A stretch of DNA of 64,000 nucleotides from Pseudomonas asplenii (GTDB lineage Bacteria > Pseudomonadota > Gammaproteobacteria > Pseudomonadales > Pseudomonadaceae): contig NZ_JSYZ01000003.1 in assembly GCF_001293465.1 (NCBI RefSeq), positions 155,875 to 219,874 on the forward strand, written 5' to 3'. Below are positions 37,186 through 47,767 of this stretch, piece after piece. Position 1 is the first letter of the stretch; the number at the start of each line of letters is the position of its first letter. The translations under genes and the position numbers were made by a program. The notes under the pieces were generated by a model. It saw nothing but the letters and a program-made list of their open reading frames with translations. It was not told where the DNA came from and did no database searches.

Positions 37186-38070
37186 TCAGCCCTGTTCGGC
37201 AAGGCACTCGCGCAATGCCGTATGCCAATCCGGCTGGCTCACCTGCCATTCGCGCAACAGGCGGCTGCAGTCCAGGCGCGAGTTCAGCGGGCGGGTGGCC
37301 GGCGTCGGGTAGGCGCTCGACGGGATGGCCTCGAGGATCGCGCACGGCTTGTTCAGGGCCAGCAGCTGTTCGCCGATTGCCTGGGCGAAACCGAACCAGG
37401 AGGTTTCACCGCTGGCGGTCAGGTGGTAGGTGCCCCAGGCGCCGGCCTGGCCGGCCTGCCAGCGTTCGATCAGGGCGCGGGTGCTGTTGGCGATGGTCCC
37501 GGCCCAGGTCGGTGCCCCAACCTGGTCGGCGACGATGCGCAGTTCCGGTTTCTCCTGCAGCAGCCGCTGCATGGTCAGCAGGAAGTTGCGCCCGTGGCTG
37601 GAGTAGACCCAACTGGTGCGCAGGATCAGGTGCTGGCCCTGGGCTGCGGCGATGGCCCGCTCGCCGGTCAGCTTGCTGCGGCCGTAGACGCTCAGCGGGT
37701 TGGTCTCATCGTCCTCGGTGTAGGGCTCGGCCTTGCTGCCGTCGAACACGTAGTCGGTGGAGTAGTGAATCAGCGGTACGCCGAGGTCGGCGGCTTCCTG
37801 GGCGAGCACGCCCGGTGCCGTGGCGTTGATCGCGAAGGCCAGGTCCGGCTCGGACTCGGCCTGGTCGACGGCGGTATGGGCGGCGGCGTTGATGATCAGG
37901 CCCGGGCGGTGGGCGCGGACCTGCTGGCGAATCTGCTCGGGGTGGGCCAGGTCGAGCTGGTCGCGTCCGAGCACCACCAGTTGGCCGAGGTCGCCCAGAC
38001 GTTTCTGCAGCTCGCGGGAGACCTGGCCATGCTGGCCGCTGATGAGGATTTTCAGGGGATATGTGCTCAT
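37186..38070 (-). CDS. rfbD: dTDP-4-dehydrorhamnose reductase RmlD
   Basis: 294 aa SDR enzyme, last step of dTDP-L-rhamnose synthesis. NAD(P)-binding motif ISGQHGQVSRELQKRL, YSTDYVFDG, and catalytic YGRSK. It overlaps rmlC by 4 nt. Order on the minus strand is rmlB-A-C-D. dTDP-rhamnose feeds LPS core/O-antigen and rhamnolipid-type products. Confidence 0.95.
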   Translation of the reverse strand: MSTYPLKILISGQHGQVSRELQKRLGDLGQLVVLGRDQLDLAHPEQIRQQVRAHRPGLIINAAAHTAVDQAESEPDLAFAINATAPGVLAQEAADLGVPLIHYSTDYVFDGSKAEPYTEDDETNPLSVYGRSKLTGERAIAAAQGQHLILRTSWVYSSHGRNFLLTMQRLLQEKPELRIVADQVGAPTWAGTIANSTRALIERWQAGQAGAWGTYHLTASGETSWFGFAQAIGEQLLALNKPCAILEAIPSSAYPTPATRPLNSRLDCSRLLREWQVSQPDWHTALRECLAEQG

Positions 38071-38612
38071 TCGAACAGATCGGCCTCGTGCAGGAGTTTA
38101 CCGTTCTGATCCTTGGCCGAGAGCTGTGGAACCCCTTCGAATTCCCAGTCGATGGCCAGGGTCGGGTCGTCCCAGCGGATGGTGCGTTCGGCGCTGGGGG
38201 TGTAGTAGTCGGTGGTCTTGTAGAGGAATTCGGCGTAGTCGCTGAGGACCACGAAGCCGTGGGCGAAGCCTTCGGGCACCCACAGCTGGCGATGGTTTTC
38301 GCCGGACAGGCGCACGCCGACCCACTGGCCGAAATGCGCCGAGCTGCGGCGGATGTCGACGGCCACGTCGAGCACTTCGCCGGCGATCACCCGTACCAGT
38401 TTGCCCTGGGTGTTCTGCATCTGATAGTGCAGGCCGCGCAGCACCCCTTTCTGGGAGCGCGAATGGTTATCCTGGACGAAATTCGGGTTCAGCCCCGTGG
38501 CTTCCTGAAAGGCCCGCGCGTTGAAGCTCTCGTAAAAGTAGCCGCGTTCGTCGCCGAAGACCTTGGGTTCAAGGATCACCACACCGGGCAGGCGTGTCGC
38601 AGTTGCCTTCAT
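38067..38612 (-). CDS. rfbC: dTDP-4-dehydrorhamnose 3,5-epimerase RmlC
   Basis: 181 aa cupin epimerase. The catalytic His lies in [11 protein letters not shown] and the Tyr in FLYKTTDYY. Length is typical. Overlaps rmlA and rmlD by 4 nt each. Confidence 0.96.
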   Translation of the reverse strand: MKATATRLPGVVILEPKVFGDERGYFYESFNARAFQEATGLNPNFVQDNHSRSQKGVLRGLHYQMQNTQGKLVRVIAGEVLDVAVDIRRSSAHFGQWVGVRLSGENHRQLWVPEGFAHGFVVLSDYAEFLYKTTDYYTPSAERTIRWDDPTLAIDWEFEGVPQLSAKDQNGKLLHEADLFE

Positions 38613-39487
38613 TGCTGTTTCTCTCCGGCGAGGGTGAACAGGTACTGTCCATAACCGGTCTTGCCAAAGTACCGGGCGCGTTCGAGCAGGTGTTCGCGGT
38701 CGATCCAGCCATTCTGGTAGGCGATTTCTTCCAGGCAGGCGACTTTCAGGCCCTGGCGATGCTCGATGGTCTGCACGTACTGCGAAGCCTCCAGCAGGCT
38801 GTCATGGGTGCCGGTATCGAGCCAGGCAAAGCCGCGGCCAAAGCGCTCGACCCGCAGGTCGCCACGCTTGAGGTAGGCATTGTTGACGTCGGTGATTTCC
38901 AGTTCGCCGCGTGGCGACGGCTTGACCGCCTTGGCGATTTCGATGACATCGTTGTCGTAGAAGTACAGGCCGGTGACCGCGTAGCTGGATTTCGGCCTGG
39001 CCGGTTTTTCCTCGATGGACAGGGCACGACCTTCGTCGTCGAAGTCGATGACACCGAAACGCTCCGGGTCCTTGACCCAGTAGCCGAACACCGTTGCGCC
39101 TGCCGGCTGACGTGAGGCCCTTTGCAACTGCGTGCTGAAGGACTGTCCGTGGAAGATATTGTCGCCGAGGATCAGGCACACCGGATCCTTGCCGATGAAT
39201 GCCTCACCGATCAGGAACGCCTGGGCCAGGCCGTCCGGCGACGGCTGCTCGGCATAGCTGAAGTGCACGCCGAACTGGCTGCCGTCACCCAGCAGGTTGC
39301 GGTACTGCGGCAGGTCCTGCGGGGTGGAAATGATCAGGATGTCGCGAATGCCGGCCAGCATCAGCACCGAGATCGGGTAGTAGATCATCGGCTTGTCGTA
39401 GATCGGCAGCAGTTGCTTGGATACCCCGAGGGTGATCGGGTGCAGGCGGGTGCCGGAGCCACCGGCCAGTACGATACCTTTCATCAT
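38609..39487 (-). CDS. rfbA: Glucose-1-phosphate thymidylyltransferase RmlA
   Basis: 292 aa nucleotidyltransferase making dTDP-glucose. The signature is [20 protein letters not shown], with LGDNIFHG and [10 protein letters not shown] further on. The tandem ATG at 39487 overlaps the rmlB stop as ATGA and has AAGGA 9 nt upstream, so it is preferred to an upstream in-frame start. Confidence 0.96.
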   Translation of the reverse strand: MMKGIVLAGGSGTRLHPITLGVSKQLLPIYDKPMIYYPISVLMLAGIRDILIISTPQDLPQYRNLLGDGSQFGVHFSYAEQPSPDGLAQAFLIGEAFIGKDPVCLILGDNIFHGQSFSTQLQRASRQPAGATVFGYWVKDPERFGVIDFDDEGRALSIEEKPARPKSSYAVTGLYFYDNDVIEIAKAVKPSPRGELEITDVNNAYLKRGDLRVERFGRGFAWLDTGTHDSLLEASQYVQTIEHRQGLKVACLEEIAYQNGWIDREHLLERARYFGKTGYGQYLFTLAGEKQQ

Positions 39488-40566
39488 GCCAACAATTCCT
39501 TGTGGTCGAGGGAGCCCAGGCGTTCGCCCTGGTAGCTGCCGTCCTGTACCCGGCGGCACCATTCCAGGTTCTCCAGGTACCACTGCACGGTCTTGCGCAG
39601 ACCGCTTTCGAAGGTTTCTTCCGGGGTCCAGCCCAGTTCGCGTTCGATCTTGCCGGCGTCGATGGCGTAGCGCAGGTCGTGGCCCGGGCGGTCCTTGACG
39701 AAGGTGATCAGGTCAGCGTACCGCGCCACACCGGCCGGGCGGGCTGGCGCCAGTTCCTCCAGCAGGGCGCAGATACCACGCACCACGTCGATATTCTTCT
39801 GCTCGTTATGGCCACCGATATTGTAGGTCTCGCCGACCACGCCATCGGTCACCACCTTGAACAGGGCGCGGGCGTGGTCCTCGACGAACAGCCAGTCACG
39901 GACCTGCTGGCCGTCGCCATAGACCGGCAGCGGCTTGCCGGCCAGGGCATTGAGGATCACCAGCGGAATCAGCTTTTCCGGGAAGTGGAACGGCCCGTAG
40001 TTGTTCGAGCAGTTGGTCAGCAGCACCGGCAGGCCGTAGGTGCGATGCCAGGCGCGGACCAGGTGGTCGGACGCCGCCTTGCTCGCCGAGTAGGGCGAGC
40101 TGGGGGCGTACGGGGTGGTCTCGGTGAACAGGTCATCGACGCCATGCAGGTCGCCGTACACTTCGTCGGTGGAGATGTGGTGGAAGCGAAAGGCGCTTTT
40201 TTGCGGCTCGGCGAGCTTCGACCAGTAGCCGCGGGCGGCTTCCAGCAGGCTGTAGGTGCCGACGATATTGGTCTGGATGAAGTCCGACGGGCCGTCGATG
40301 GAGCGGTCGACATGGGACTCGGCGGCCAGGTGCATGATCGCGTGGGGCTCAAAGCGGGCCAGCACCGCGCTGACGGTAGCCTGGTCGACGATATCGGCCT
40401 GGACGAACTCGTAGCGGGTATCGGTCGCGATGCTGGTCAGCGACTCGAGGTTGCCGGCGTAGGTCAGCTTGTCGAGGTTGAGCACCTCATGCTCGGTGTT
40501 GCGGATCAGGTGCCGAATCAGGGCGGAACCGATAAAGCCGGCGCCGCCGGTGACTAGAATACGCAT
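39484..40566 (-). CDS. rfbB: dTDP-glucose 4,6-dehydratase RmlB
   Basis: 360 aa extended SDR. Motif [16 protein letters not shown] at the N-terminus, catalytic [10 protein letters not shown], and the TDEVYGDL segment are all present. First gene of the rml operon on the minus strand; a 185 bp AT-richer spacer separates it from the divergent kinase-aminotransferase fusion gene. Confidence 0.96.
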   Translation of the reverse strand: MRILVTGGAGFIGSALIRHLIRNTEHEVLNLDKLTYAGNLESLTSIATDTRYEFVQADIVDQATVSAVLARFEPHAIMHLAAESHVDRSIDGPSDFIQTNIVGTYSLLEAARGYWSKLAEPQKSAFRFHHISTDEVYGDLHGVDDLFTETTPYAPSSPYSASKAASDHLVRAWHRTYGLPVLLTNCSNNYGPFHFPEKLIPLVILNALAGKPLPVYGDGQQVRDWLFVEDHARALFKVVTDGVVGETYNIGGHNEQKNIDVVRGICALLEELAPARPAGVARYADLITFVKDRPGHDLRYAIDAGKIERELGWTPEETFESGLRKTVQWYLENLEWCRRVQDGSYQGERLGSLDHKELLA

Positions 40567-40751
40567 GTCGGTGTGCCTTTTCCTTAGACGGACATTCAGT
40601 TGATGCAGCATAGCTTGTGGGGAGGGAGGCAACGGTGCAAGTGCGATTGCTCCTGTATCGGTGCGGACTCTTCCTACTTTACTTCGCACTTGCGTATTGA
40701 CGGCGCCGATGGCGATATAGACACCCGATAAAAACTTCAGGGAGTCGTTAC

Positions 40752-43664
40752 ATGTTGCTCGCCACGTTGATCCGCCGTGCCAGTCTGCCGAGCCCGAATG
40801 TCTCGATGTCTTCGGCGCTGCAACTGCTCGAGGAGCATTACGGACTCTCTGGAACCCTGCAGGCGCTGGGCAGCCAGCAGGACCTCAATTACAGGGTCGA
40901 CAGTGACAAGGGTCGGTTCGTTCTGAAAATCTGCCATGGCGACTACGCCAGCCTTGAATTGCAGGCTCAGCACGCCGGGCTCGGGCACCTGGCCGGCCGC
41001 GACGGCCTGCGGGTACCGCGGGTGATCGCGGCGAACAATGGCCAGGACCTGCTGACCCTCGAGCTGGCCGGTCAGCCGCTGCATGTACGGCTGCTGGAGT
41101 ACATCGAAGGCCAGTCGCTGACCCATCTCAAGCACCTCGGCCGCGAACTGGTGGTCGGCCTGGGACGCCTGTGCGGCGAGATGGACCGGGCGCTGGCGGA
41201 CTTCCAGCACCCTGGCCTGGAGCGCACCCTGCAGTGGGACCCACGGCACGCCGGGGCGCTGATCGGGCACCTGCTGCCGGTGATTCGCGACCCGCAGCAG
41301 CAGGCGGTCATCCGCGAGGCCGCGGCCCAGGCCGCGCGCCGTCTGCAACCGCTGGTGGACAAGCTGCCGGTACAGGCCGTCCACCTGGATATCACCGATG
41401 ACAATGTGGTCTGGCGCCGTGATGCGCAGCGCCATTGGCAATTGCAGGGCGTGATCGACTTCGGCGACCTGAGCCGCACCTGGCGGATCGCCGATCTGTC
41501 GGTGACCTGCGCGGCGCTGCTGCATCATGCCGCGGACGACCCTTTTGTGATCCTGCCGGCGATCCAGGCCTATCATGCGGTCAACCCGCTGCAACGGGAG
41601 GAGTGGCTGGCACTGTGGCCGCTGATCGTTGCCCGGGCCGCCGTATTGGTGCTCAGTGGCGAGCAGCAGGTCAGTATCGACCCGGACAACCGCTACAGCC
41701 GCGACAACCTGGCTCATGAGTGGGAGATTTTCGAGGTGGCGACCTCGGTGCCGTTCGAATTGATGGAAGCGGCAATTCTCACCGCCGTCGGGCAGCCCCT
41801 GGAACCGGTCGCCAGCGAAGGCTTTGCGCCGCTGTTGCCGGGGCTGGTCGGGCGGGAGTTCGCGTTGATCGACCTGGGCGTGCTCAGCCCGCATTTCGAG
41901 GCCGGCAACTGGGAGCAGGAAGGCGCCGACCAGCGCCTGCTGGCCGAGGCCGCGACGTTGCACGGCCTGGCGGCCAGCCGCTACGGGCAGTACCGCCTGT
42001 CGCGCACGCGTCCCGACAGTGCGGTAGAACCGGATACCTGCCCGTTGCATGTCGACTTGCGGGTCCCGGCCGGAACGACGGTGGAAGCGCCGTTCGCCGG
42101 TACCCTGCAGACCCTGGAGGAGGGTGTGCTGCAATTGGTGAGCAAGCCACTGAGCCTGCGGCTGTGGGGGCTGGAGGCGTCTCTCAGGCCGGGAGCGGCC
42201 GTGGTCAAGGGGCAGGTGCTGGGAGAGGCGGGAGCAGCGTTGCGCGTTCAGTTGTGCCGGCATGCCGAGCTGGAAGCGCCGCTGTTCTGCACGCCATCGC
42301 GCGCTGCCGCCTGGCAGGCGCTCTGCCCCTCGCCGGCGGCGTTGCTGGGACTTGCCTGCGATGCCGAGCCGGAACTGGACGCGGCTGAACTGCTGGCCCG
42401 GCGTGACGCCAGCTTTGCCCGCACGCAGAAACACTATTACGTCGATCCGCCACGTATCGAGCGTGGCTGGCGCAACCACCTGATCGACATGCAGGGCCGC
42501 TCCTACCTGGACATGCTCAATAACGTCGCGGTGCTCGGCCACGGTCATCCGCGGATGGCTGCCGAGGCGGCGCGCCAGTGGTCGCTGCTCAACACCAACT
42601 CGCGGTTCCACTACGCCGCGGTGACCGAGTTTTCCGAGCGGCTGCTGGCCCTGGCGCCGGACTCCATGGACCGGGTGTTCCTGGTCAACAGCGGGACCGA
42701 GGCCAACGACCTGGCGATCCGCCTGGCCTGGGCCTACAGCGGTGGGCGCGACATGCTCAGCGTGCTGGAGGCCTATCACGGCTGGTCGGTGGCGGCCGAC
42801 GCGGTCTCGACCTCCATTGCCGACAACCCCCAGGCGCTGGAGAGCCGCCCGGACTGGGTACACCCGGTGACGGCACCCAATACCTATCGTGGGGCGTTCC
42901 GCGGCAGTGACAGCACGCCGGACTACGTGCGTAGCGTCGAACAGCAACTGGCCAAGCTGGCCGGGCAGAACCGCCAGTTGGCGGGGTTCATCTGCGAGCC
43001 GGTGTATGGCAATGCCGGCGGCATCGCGCTGCCGCCGGGCTACCTGCAACAGGTCTATGCGCTGGTACGGGCCCGGGGCGGCGTATGCATCGCCGACGAG
43101 GTGCAGGTCGGCTACGGGCGCATGGGCAAGTTCTTCTGGGGCTTCGAGGAGCAGGGCGTGGTGCCGGATATCATCACCATGGCCAAGGGCATGGGCAACG
43201 GCCAGCCGCTGGGCGCGGTGATCACCCGTCGGGAGATCGCCGAGGCGCTGGAGGCCGAGGGCTACTTCTTCTCGTCGTCGGGCGGCAGCCCGGTCAGTTG
43301 CCGGATCGGCATGGCCGTGCTGGACGTGATGGCCGAGGAAAAGCTCTGGGAGAATGCCCAGGTCGTCGGCAGCTACTTCAAGGAGCGGCTGGAAGCCTTG
43401 ATCGATCGTCATCCATTGGTGGGGGCGGTGCATGGTTCCGGTTTCTACCTGGGGGCGGAACTGATCCGCAACCGTGAAACCCTGGAGCCGGCGACCGAGG
43501 AAACCGCGCTGCTGTGCGACCGGTTGCGTGAGCTGGGGATTTTCATGCAGCCAACCGGCGACCACCTGAATATTCTGAAGATCAAGCCGCCGATGTGTAC
43601 CACGCGCCGTAGCGTGGATTTCTTCGTCGACATGCTGTCGAAGGTACTGGACGAGGGGCTTTGA
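40752..43664 (+). CDS. Three-part enzyme: APH-type kinase, M23-like insert, class III PLP aminotransferase/phospho-lyase
   Basis: 970 aa. Residues ~15-300 are an aminoglycoside-phosphotransferase-like kinase with the Brenner loop [11 protein letters not shown] (211-221) and metal-binding DFG (234-239). Residues ~435-500 resemble a peptidase M23/lipoyl-like beta domain ([20 protein letters not shown]) without its zinc ligands. Residues ~545-970 are a class III aminotransferase with PLP lysine 812 (TMAKGMGNG). Human homologues of the two ends act in sequence: hydroxylysine kinase (AGPHD1) and the phospho-lyases AGXT2L1/2. The fusion therefore likely phosphorylates a hydroxy-amine and then eliminates phosphate. 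The adjacent aguA suggests a link with amine or polyamine catabolism. Substrate unknown. Confidence 0.88.
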   Translation: MLLATLIRRASLPSPNVSMSSALQLLEEHYGLSGTLQALGSQQDLNYRVDSDKGRFVLKICHGDYASLELQAQHAGLGHLAGRDGLRVPRVIAANNGQDLLTLELAGQPLHVRLLEYIEGQSLTHLKHLGRELVVGLGRLCGEMDRALADFQHPGLERTLQWDPRHAGALIGHLLPVIRDPQQQAVIREAAAQAARRLQPLVDKLPVQAVHLDITDDNVVWRRDAQRHWQLQGVIDFGDLSRTWRIADLSVTCAALLHHAADDPFVILPAIQAYHAVNPLQREEWLALWPLIVARAAVLVLSGEQQVSIDPDNRYSRDNLAHEWEIFEVATSVPFELMEAAILTAVGQPLEPVASEGFAPLLPGLVGREFALIDLGVLSPHFEAGNWEQEGADQRLLAEAATLHGLAASRYGQYRLSRTRPDSAVEPDTCPLHVDLRVPAGTTVEAPFAGTLQTLEEGVLQLVSKPLSLRLWGLEASLRPGAAVVKGQVLGEAGAALRVQLCRHAELEAPLFCTPSRAAAWQALCPSPAALLGLACDAEPELDAAELLARRDASFARTQKHYYVDPPRIERGWRNHLIDMQGRSYLDMLNNVAVLGHGHPRMAAEAARQWSLLNTNSRFHYAAVTEFSERLLALAPDSMDRVFLVNSGTEANDLAIRLAWAYSGGRDMLSVLEAYHGWSVAADAVSTSIADNPQALESRPDWVHPVTAPNTYRGAFRGSDSTPDYVRSVEQQLAKLAGQNRQLAGFICEPVYGNAGGIALPPGYLQQVYALVRARGGVCIADEVQVGYGRMGKFFWGFEEQGVVPDIITMAKGMGNGQPLGAVITRREIAEALEAEGYFFSSSGGSPVSCRIGMAVLDVMAEEKLWENAQVVGSYFKERLEALIDRHPLVGAVHGSGFYLGAELIRNRETLEPATEETALLCDRLRELGIFMQPTGDHLNILKIKPPMCTTRRSVDFFVDMLSKVLDEGL

Positions 43665-43670
43665 AATATA

Positions 43671-43752
43671 AAGCCGATTGTTATCGGTAAATTATGTCTC
43701 TATAAGAGCGATTAATAATTTATTAGCTTTAAAAGCCGATTTTTATCGGCTA
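43671..43752. promoter_or_regulatory. Two near-identical palindromes upstream of agmatine deiminase
   Basis: CCGAT-TGTT-ATCGG (43674-43687) and GCCGAT-TTTT-ATCGGC (43735-43750) lie in an AT-rich spacer, centres 62 bp apart, close to six helical turns. This looks like a pair of operators for a dimeric regulator, allowing looping. Each could also be read as a short hairpin ending the upstream gene. The first begins about 7 bp after the fusion-gene stop. Confidence 0.5.
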
Positions 43753-43810
43753 TAAAGTCGGCATTACCTACGTTGAACACCCTCGACGGTTCACTGGAGT
43801 CCTGATCCCC

Positions 43811-44917
43811 ATGAGTATCCTGCACAGCACCCCTCGCGCCGACGGCTTCCACATGCCTGCCGAATGGGCCCCCCAGACCCAGGTCTGGATGATCTGGCCC
43901 GAGCGCCCGGACAACTGGCGCCTGGGCGGCAAGCCGGCGCAGGCGGCCCATGCGGCAGTGGCCAAGGCCATCGCCCGGTTCGAGCCGGTGACGGTCGCGG
44001 TATCCGCCGGCCAGTATGAAAATGCCCGGGCGCGCCTGGATGTGCCGAACATTCGCCTGGTGGAGATGTCCAGCGACGACGCCTGGGTTCGCGACAGCGG
44101 GCCGACCTTCGTCATCAACCACCAGGGCGAAGTCCGTGGCGTGCACTGGGGCTTCAACGCCTGGGGTGGTTTCGACGGTGGCCTGTACTTCCCGTGGAAC
44201 CGCGACGAACAGGTGGGCGGCAAGATTCTCGAAATCGAGCGCTGCCAGGGATACCGTACCGAAGGCTTCGTGCTCGAAGGCGGTTCGATCCATGTCGATG
44301 GCGAGGGCACGGTGATCACCACCGAGGAATGCCTGCTCAATCGCAACCGCAACCCGCACCTGAGCCGCGAGGAGATCGAGAAGGTTCTTGGCGAGCACCT
44401 GGCGGTGGAAAAGGTGATCTGGCTGCCGGACGGCCTGTTCAACGATGAAACCGATGGCCATGTGGATAACTTCTGCTGCTACGTGCGTCCTGGCGAGGTG
44501 CTGCTGGCCTGGACCGACGATCCGCAGGATCCGAACTACCCGCGCTGCCAGGCAGCGATGAAGGTGCTGGAAAGTGCCCGTGATGCCAAGGGCCGCGCCT
44601 TCGTGGTGCACAAAATGCCGATTCCGGGCCCGCTCTACGCCACCGAGGAAGAATGTGCCGGTATCGATGCCGTGGCTGGCAGCCAGGAACGCAGCCCTTC
44701 GGTGCGTCTGGCCGGTTCCTATGTGAACTTCCTGATCGTCAACGGCGGGATCATCGCGCCGAGCTTCGACGATCCGAAGGACGCCATCGCCCGGGAGATC
44801 CTGCAGACGCTGTTCCCGGAGCATGAAGTGGTGATGGTGCCGGGACGGGAGTTGTTACTGGGCGGTGGCAATATCCATTGCCTTACCCAACAGCAGCCTG
44901 CGCCGCACCAGGGGTGA
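43811..44917 (+). CDS. aguA: Agmatine deiminase AguA
   Basis: 368 aa. Converts agmatine to N-carbamoylputrescine and ammonia. The catalytic Cys357 is in [14 protein letters not shown], and [12 protein letters not shown] and [11 protein letters not shown] carry the other active-site residues. Length matches the P. aeruginosa enzyme. The partner N-carbamoylputrescine amidohydrolase (aguB) is not in the window. A clear terminator follows. Confidence 0.97.
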   Translation: MSILHSTPRADGFHMPAEWAPQTQVWMIWPERPDNWRLGGKPAQAAHAAVAKAIARFEPVTVAVSAGQYENARARLDVPNIRLVEMSSDDAWVRDSGPTFVINHQGEVRGVHWGFNAWGGFDGGLYFPWNRDEQVGGKILEIERCQGYRTEGFVLEGGSIHVDGEGTVITTEECLLNRNRNPHLSREEIEKVLGEHLAVEKVIWLPDGLFNDETDGHVDNFCCYVRPGEVLLAWTDDPQDPNYPRCQAAMKVLESARDAKGRAFVVHKMPIPGPLYATEEECAGIDAVAGSQERSPSVRLAGSYVNFLIVNGGIIAPSFDDPKDAIAREILQTLFPEHEVVMVPGRELLLGGGNIHCLTQQQPAPHQG

Positions 44918-44990
44918 GTGAGGCTGTAACATCGGGTGTCACCCTGCCAAATAGTGGCACTTTTGCATCATTGTAAATTTTTCTTCATCA

Positions 44991-45023
44991 AACCCGCGGC
45001 CCTTATGGGGCGCGGGTTTTTTT
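44991..45023 (+). terminator. Intrinsic terminator after aguA
   Basis: AACCCGCG pairs with CGCGGGTT around an inner CCC/GGG stem, followed by a T-run. It sits ~75 bp after the aguA stop. Confidence 0.85.
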
Positions 45024-45163
45024 ATGGGCGCTGGCGCACAGAAGTGGCATTTTGGCATAGCTCTTGTATCTGCCTGGCATACAGACGGAGCCGTCTTCGG
45101 GCTGCGATGTTTTGTCATAAACCTTGAGTAACTTAGCCGCTCATGAACCAGGAGAGCGCCGAG

Positions 45164-45364
45164 ATGAACGTAGCCAGCGAGCGAGTTTCGCATCCCCTGT
45201 CGGTGACGAGCGAGTCGCTTCAAATTCTGGCTCAGTGGTTGAAAAGCAATGGAACGCGTGCAACCCGTGCTCAGGATCCTCGTCGAATGATTATCGACCG
45301 CTACCCTGCGGGCCTGTTCAGCGAAGCTGAACTGGAGGCATTGTTGGGGGTTTTGCAGGGTTAA
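45164..45364 (+). CDS. Small hypothetical protein, 66 residues
   Basis: The ATG beginning MNVASERVSH has AGGAG 9 nt before it, better than the ATG seven codons upstream. The protein is soluble and helical, with a sequence reminiscent of zinc-free, DNA-protein-like small folds (ILAQWLKSNGTRATRAQDPR). No domain is recognised. A strong terminator follows at 45378. It sits alone between aguA and the TonB receptor. Confidence 0.6.
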   Translation: MNVASERVSHPLSVTSESLQILAQWLKSNGTRATRAQDPRRMIIDRYPAGLFSEAELEALLGVLQG

Positions 45365-45377
45365 ATGGATTTGAATG

Positions 45378-45418
45378 AAAACGCCGCTGCCCGGAGCGAT
45401 CCGGACAGCGGCGTTTTT
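45378..45418. terminator. Bidirectional intrinsic terminator
   Basis: AAAACGCCGCTG pairs with CAGCGGCGTTTT, and an inner CCGG/CCGG extends the stem. A-run and T-run flank both sides, so it can stop both the small gene (plus) and the convergent TonB receptor (minus). Confidence 0.88.
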
Positions 45419-45426
45419 CATGGGCC

Positions 45427-47517
45427 TTAAAAACTGTAGGTACCGGTGACGACCAGATTGCGCGGGGCTCCCGGCTGGATCTGGAAGGCGCTGGTGGCCG
45501 AGGTGTAGTAGGTGCGGTCGCTGATGTTGCTCAAGGTGGCGCGCAGGTCCCAGTCGCGGGTGCGGAACCCGGCCAGCGCATCCCAGGTGCCGTAGCCCGG
45601 CAGGATCACTGTGTTGGCGTTGTCGGCGTAACGGTCGCCGACCAGGGTCAGGCCGGTTTCGGCGTACCAGCCCATTTCCGGTTTCCAGGTCAGGAACAGG
45701 CTGCCGTTGCGCTTGGCGACGTTGCCGACGCGCTTGCCTTCGAAGCCGTTGTTGTCCTTGACGATGGTGGCGTCCTGGATGCCGAGGCCGCCGCGCAGGT
45801 ACCAGTTGCCGACGATCCGGCCGGTGCCGGTCAGCTCGACGCCGCGCGAGCGCTGCAGGCCGCTGAGCAGGGTGATCCCGGGGTTCAGCGGGTCGCTGGT
45901 GCGGCGGTTGTAGAGTTCCAGTTCATACACGGCCAGGGTGGTGCTCAGGTTTTCGCCGAGCCAGTCGCTTTTCACCCCGACTTCCTTCTGGCGGGTCAAC
46001 TCGGGGCTCAGGTCGTTGCCGTTGCCGGCGGCATTCGGGGTGATGCCGATCAGGCCGCCGCCCACCGGCGAGAAGCTCTTGCTCCAGGACGCGTAGAACG
46101 AATGATCCTGCCCCGGCGTCCAGACCACGCCCAGGCGCGGGCTGGTGCTGTGGCTGTCGCGGCTGTCTCTGACGTTGGTCAGGTTGTTGGTGGTTTCGAC
46201 CTCGAAGCGGTCGTGGCGCAGACCGGCGAGCAGTTGCCACTGGTCGTTCAGGCGCAGTTGGTCCTGGACGTAGAGAGCACGGCTTTGGACTTCGGTGTGG
46301 TTGTTGCTGGAGGGCACCATGGGGCCGGTGTGGCTCAGGTTGTGGTTCGGGTTGAACAGGTCGAGCGCCGGCACCGCCTGGCCACCACGGTTGGCGGCGA
46401 GCGAGGTGTAGAGCTTCGGATCGCGGCGCTGGCTGCCCAGTTCCAGGCCGGTCAGCAGGCGGTGTTCGAGACCGAAGGTGTCGAAGCTGCCTTCGGTTTC
46501 CAGGTTGTTGTAGAGATTGCGGGTGTTGAGGTCCTGCTGCCAGCGCTGGCGGGTGACCCGGCGGGTCGCGGGGGTGTACCCCGTCAGATAGGTGTTGTCG
46601 AAGTCGCTGTCGAGCTTGAACAGCCCGAGGGTATGGCGCAGTTGCCAGTTGTCGTTCAGGGCGTAGGTGAGCTTCGAACGCAGCGATTGCGCCTTGTCGT
46701 CGATGTAGTCTCGTGGGTCGCCATAGCTGATGTCGCGGCCGACATCGGCCGGGCGACCGTTGATCCCCGGGATGCCGCGATCCGGCGTGCGGTTGTAGCG
46801 GCTGTATTCGTACTGCACCAGCCAGTTCAACTGCGGGGTCAGTTGCCAGCTCATCGACGGGGCGAACAATTGGCGGTTGCCGCTGACGCCGTCACGGAAG
46901 CTGTTGCTGTCCTGGTTGCCCAGGTTCAGGCGCAGGCTGAGGTCCTGCGTCGGGTCGGCGCTTAGGTCGGCGTAGAGGCTGCGCAGGTCGTCGCTGCCAC
47001 CCTGCACCTCGACCGTGGAGCGGCGGCCGAACTGCGGCAGCTTGCTCACCCGGTTGACGATCCCGCCCTGGCTGCCACGGCCGTAGAGGACTGCGGCGGG
47101 CCCCTTGAGCACCTCGATGCGCTCGATGTTGTGCAGGTCGCGTACGTACTGGCTGTCGTCGCGGATGCCGTCCAGGTAGAAGTCGTTGCTGGCGTCGAAA
47201 CCGCGGATCCGCAAGCTGTCGAAACGGGTGTCCGCGCCGCTGCTGACGTTGGGAATGCCGCTCAGCGCCTTGCCCAGGTCGTTGGTGCCATAGTCGAGCA
47301 CATTCGCGGTCTTCACCGAGTCGATGGCCTGGGGAACGTAACGCACCGGCGTGGCCGTGCGGGTCGCGGTGCTGACATCCGTGACGCGTGGGTCGTCCGG
47401 GTCGGCATCGGCGCTGATCGACAGTTCCGGCAGAGTGGTGGTGGCGTTGGTGAATCCGGCGGACAGCAGAACGCAAAGCCCGAAGGTAACGGGCGCCAGG
47501 CTATAAGGGGCAGGCAT
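45427..47517 (-). CDS. TonB-dependent siderophore receptor
   Basis: 696 aa outer-membrane beta-barrel. Signal peptide (LAPVTFGLCVLLSAGFTNAT), a TonB-box-like stretch (TLPELSISA), plug domain (VLDYGTNDLGKALSGIPNVS ... RIEVLKGPAAVLYG), and C-terminal Phe (VVTGTYSF) for BAM recognition. No STN signalling domain, so it does not drive its own sigma factor. The ligand is likely a catecholate or hydroxamate siderophore; not resolved. A Fur-like box lies upstream. Confidence 0.9.
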   Translation of the reverse strand: MPAPYSLAPVTFGLCVLLSAGFTNATTTLPELSISADADPDDPRVTDVSTATRTATPVRYVPQAIDSVKTANVLDYGTNDLGKALSGIPNVSSGADTRFDSLRIRGFDASNDFYLDGIRDDSQYVRDLHNIERIEVLKGPAAVLYGRGSQGGIVNRVSKLPQFGRRSTVEVQGGSDDLRSLYADLSADPTQDLSLRLNLGNQDSNSFRDGVSGNRQLFAPSMSWQLTPQLNWLVQYEYSRYNRTPDRGIPGINGRPADVGRDISYGDPRDYIDDKAQSLRSKLTYALNDNWQLRHTLGLFKLDSDFDNTYLTGYTPATRRVTRQRWQQDLNTRNLYNNLETEGSFDTFGLEHRLLTGLELGSQRRDPKLYTSLAANRGGQAVPALDLFNPNHNLSHTGPMVPSSNNHTEVQSRALYVQDQLRLNDQWQLLAGLRHDRFEVETTNNLTNVRDSRDSHSTSPRLGVVWTPGQDHSFYASWSKSFSPVGGGLIGITPNAAGNGNDLSPELTRQKEVGVKSDWLGENLSTTLAVYELELYNRRTSDPLNPGITLLSGLQRSRGVELTGTGRIVGNWYLRGGLGIQDATIVKDNNGFEGKRVGNVAKRNGSLFLTWKPEMGWYAETGLTLVGDRYADNANTVILPGYGTWDALAGFRTRDWDLRATLSNISDRTYYTSATSAFQIQPGAPRNLVVTGTYSF

Positions 47518-47581
47518 GACGGGGATGTATCCGTGAAGGTGCAGGGGTTGGGAAAGAGCGTTAATGTTATCGAGTATTATT

Positions 47582-47601
47582 AATAATTGATAACTATTAC
47601 C
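47582..47601 (-). promoter_or_regulatory. Candidate Fur box upstream of the TonB receptor
   Basis: On the minus strand GGTAATAGTTATCAATTATT matches the 19-bp Fur consensus (GATAATGATAATCATTATC) at about two thirds of positions. It lies 65 bp upstream of the receptor start within AT-rich DNA. Confidence 0.6.
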
Positions 47602-47767
47602 AATGGCGCGCCTTGGCTGGTGTGTATCCAAATATGTCTTCGCTGTTACATGGCCGGGGATATGACCGATTCACGCAACAAACCAGCCGCCATATCGGCG
47701 TTTTTCGAACAGCTGTCCGGCGCTAACCTGTGGACATTGCCTGCTGATGAGTTTCCTGGAGACCGCC

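Noticed and set aside
34437..39115. Long open frames on the plus strand opposite dctBD and the rml operon
   Set aside because: They are antisense shadows in GC-rich coding DNA, rich in Arg/Ala/Gly/His, with no domains; the minus-strand genes have full motifs and coupled starts.
40737..43565. 942-codon open frame antisense to the kinase-aminotransferase fusion
   Set aside because: It lacks any recognisable motif and is a GC-skew shadow of the real plus-strand gene.
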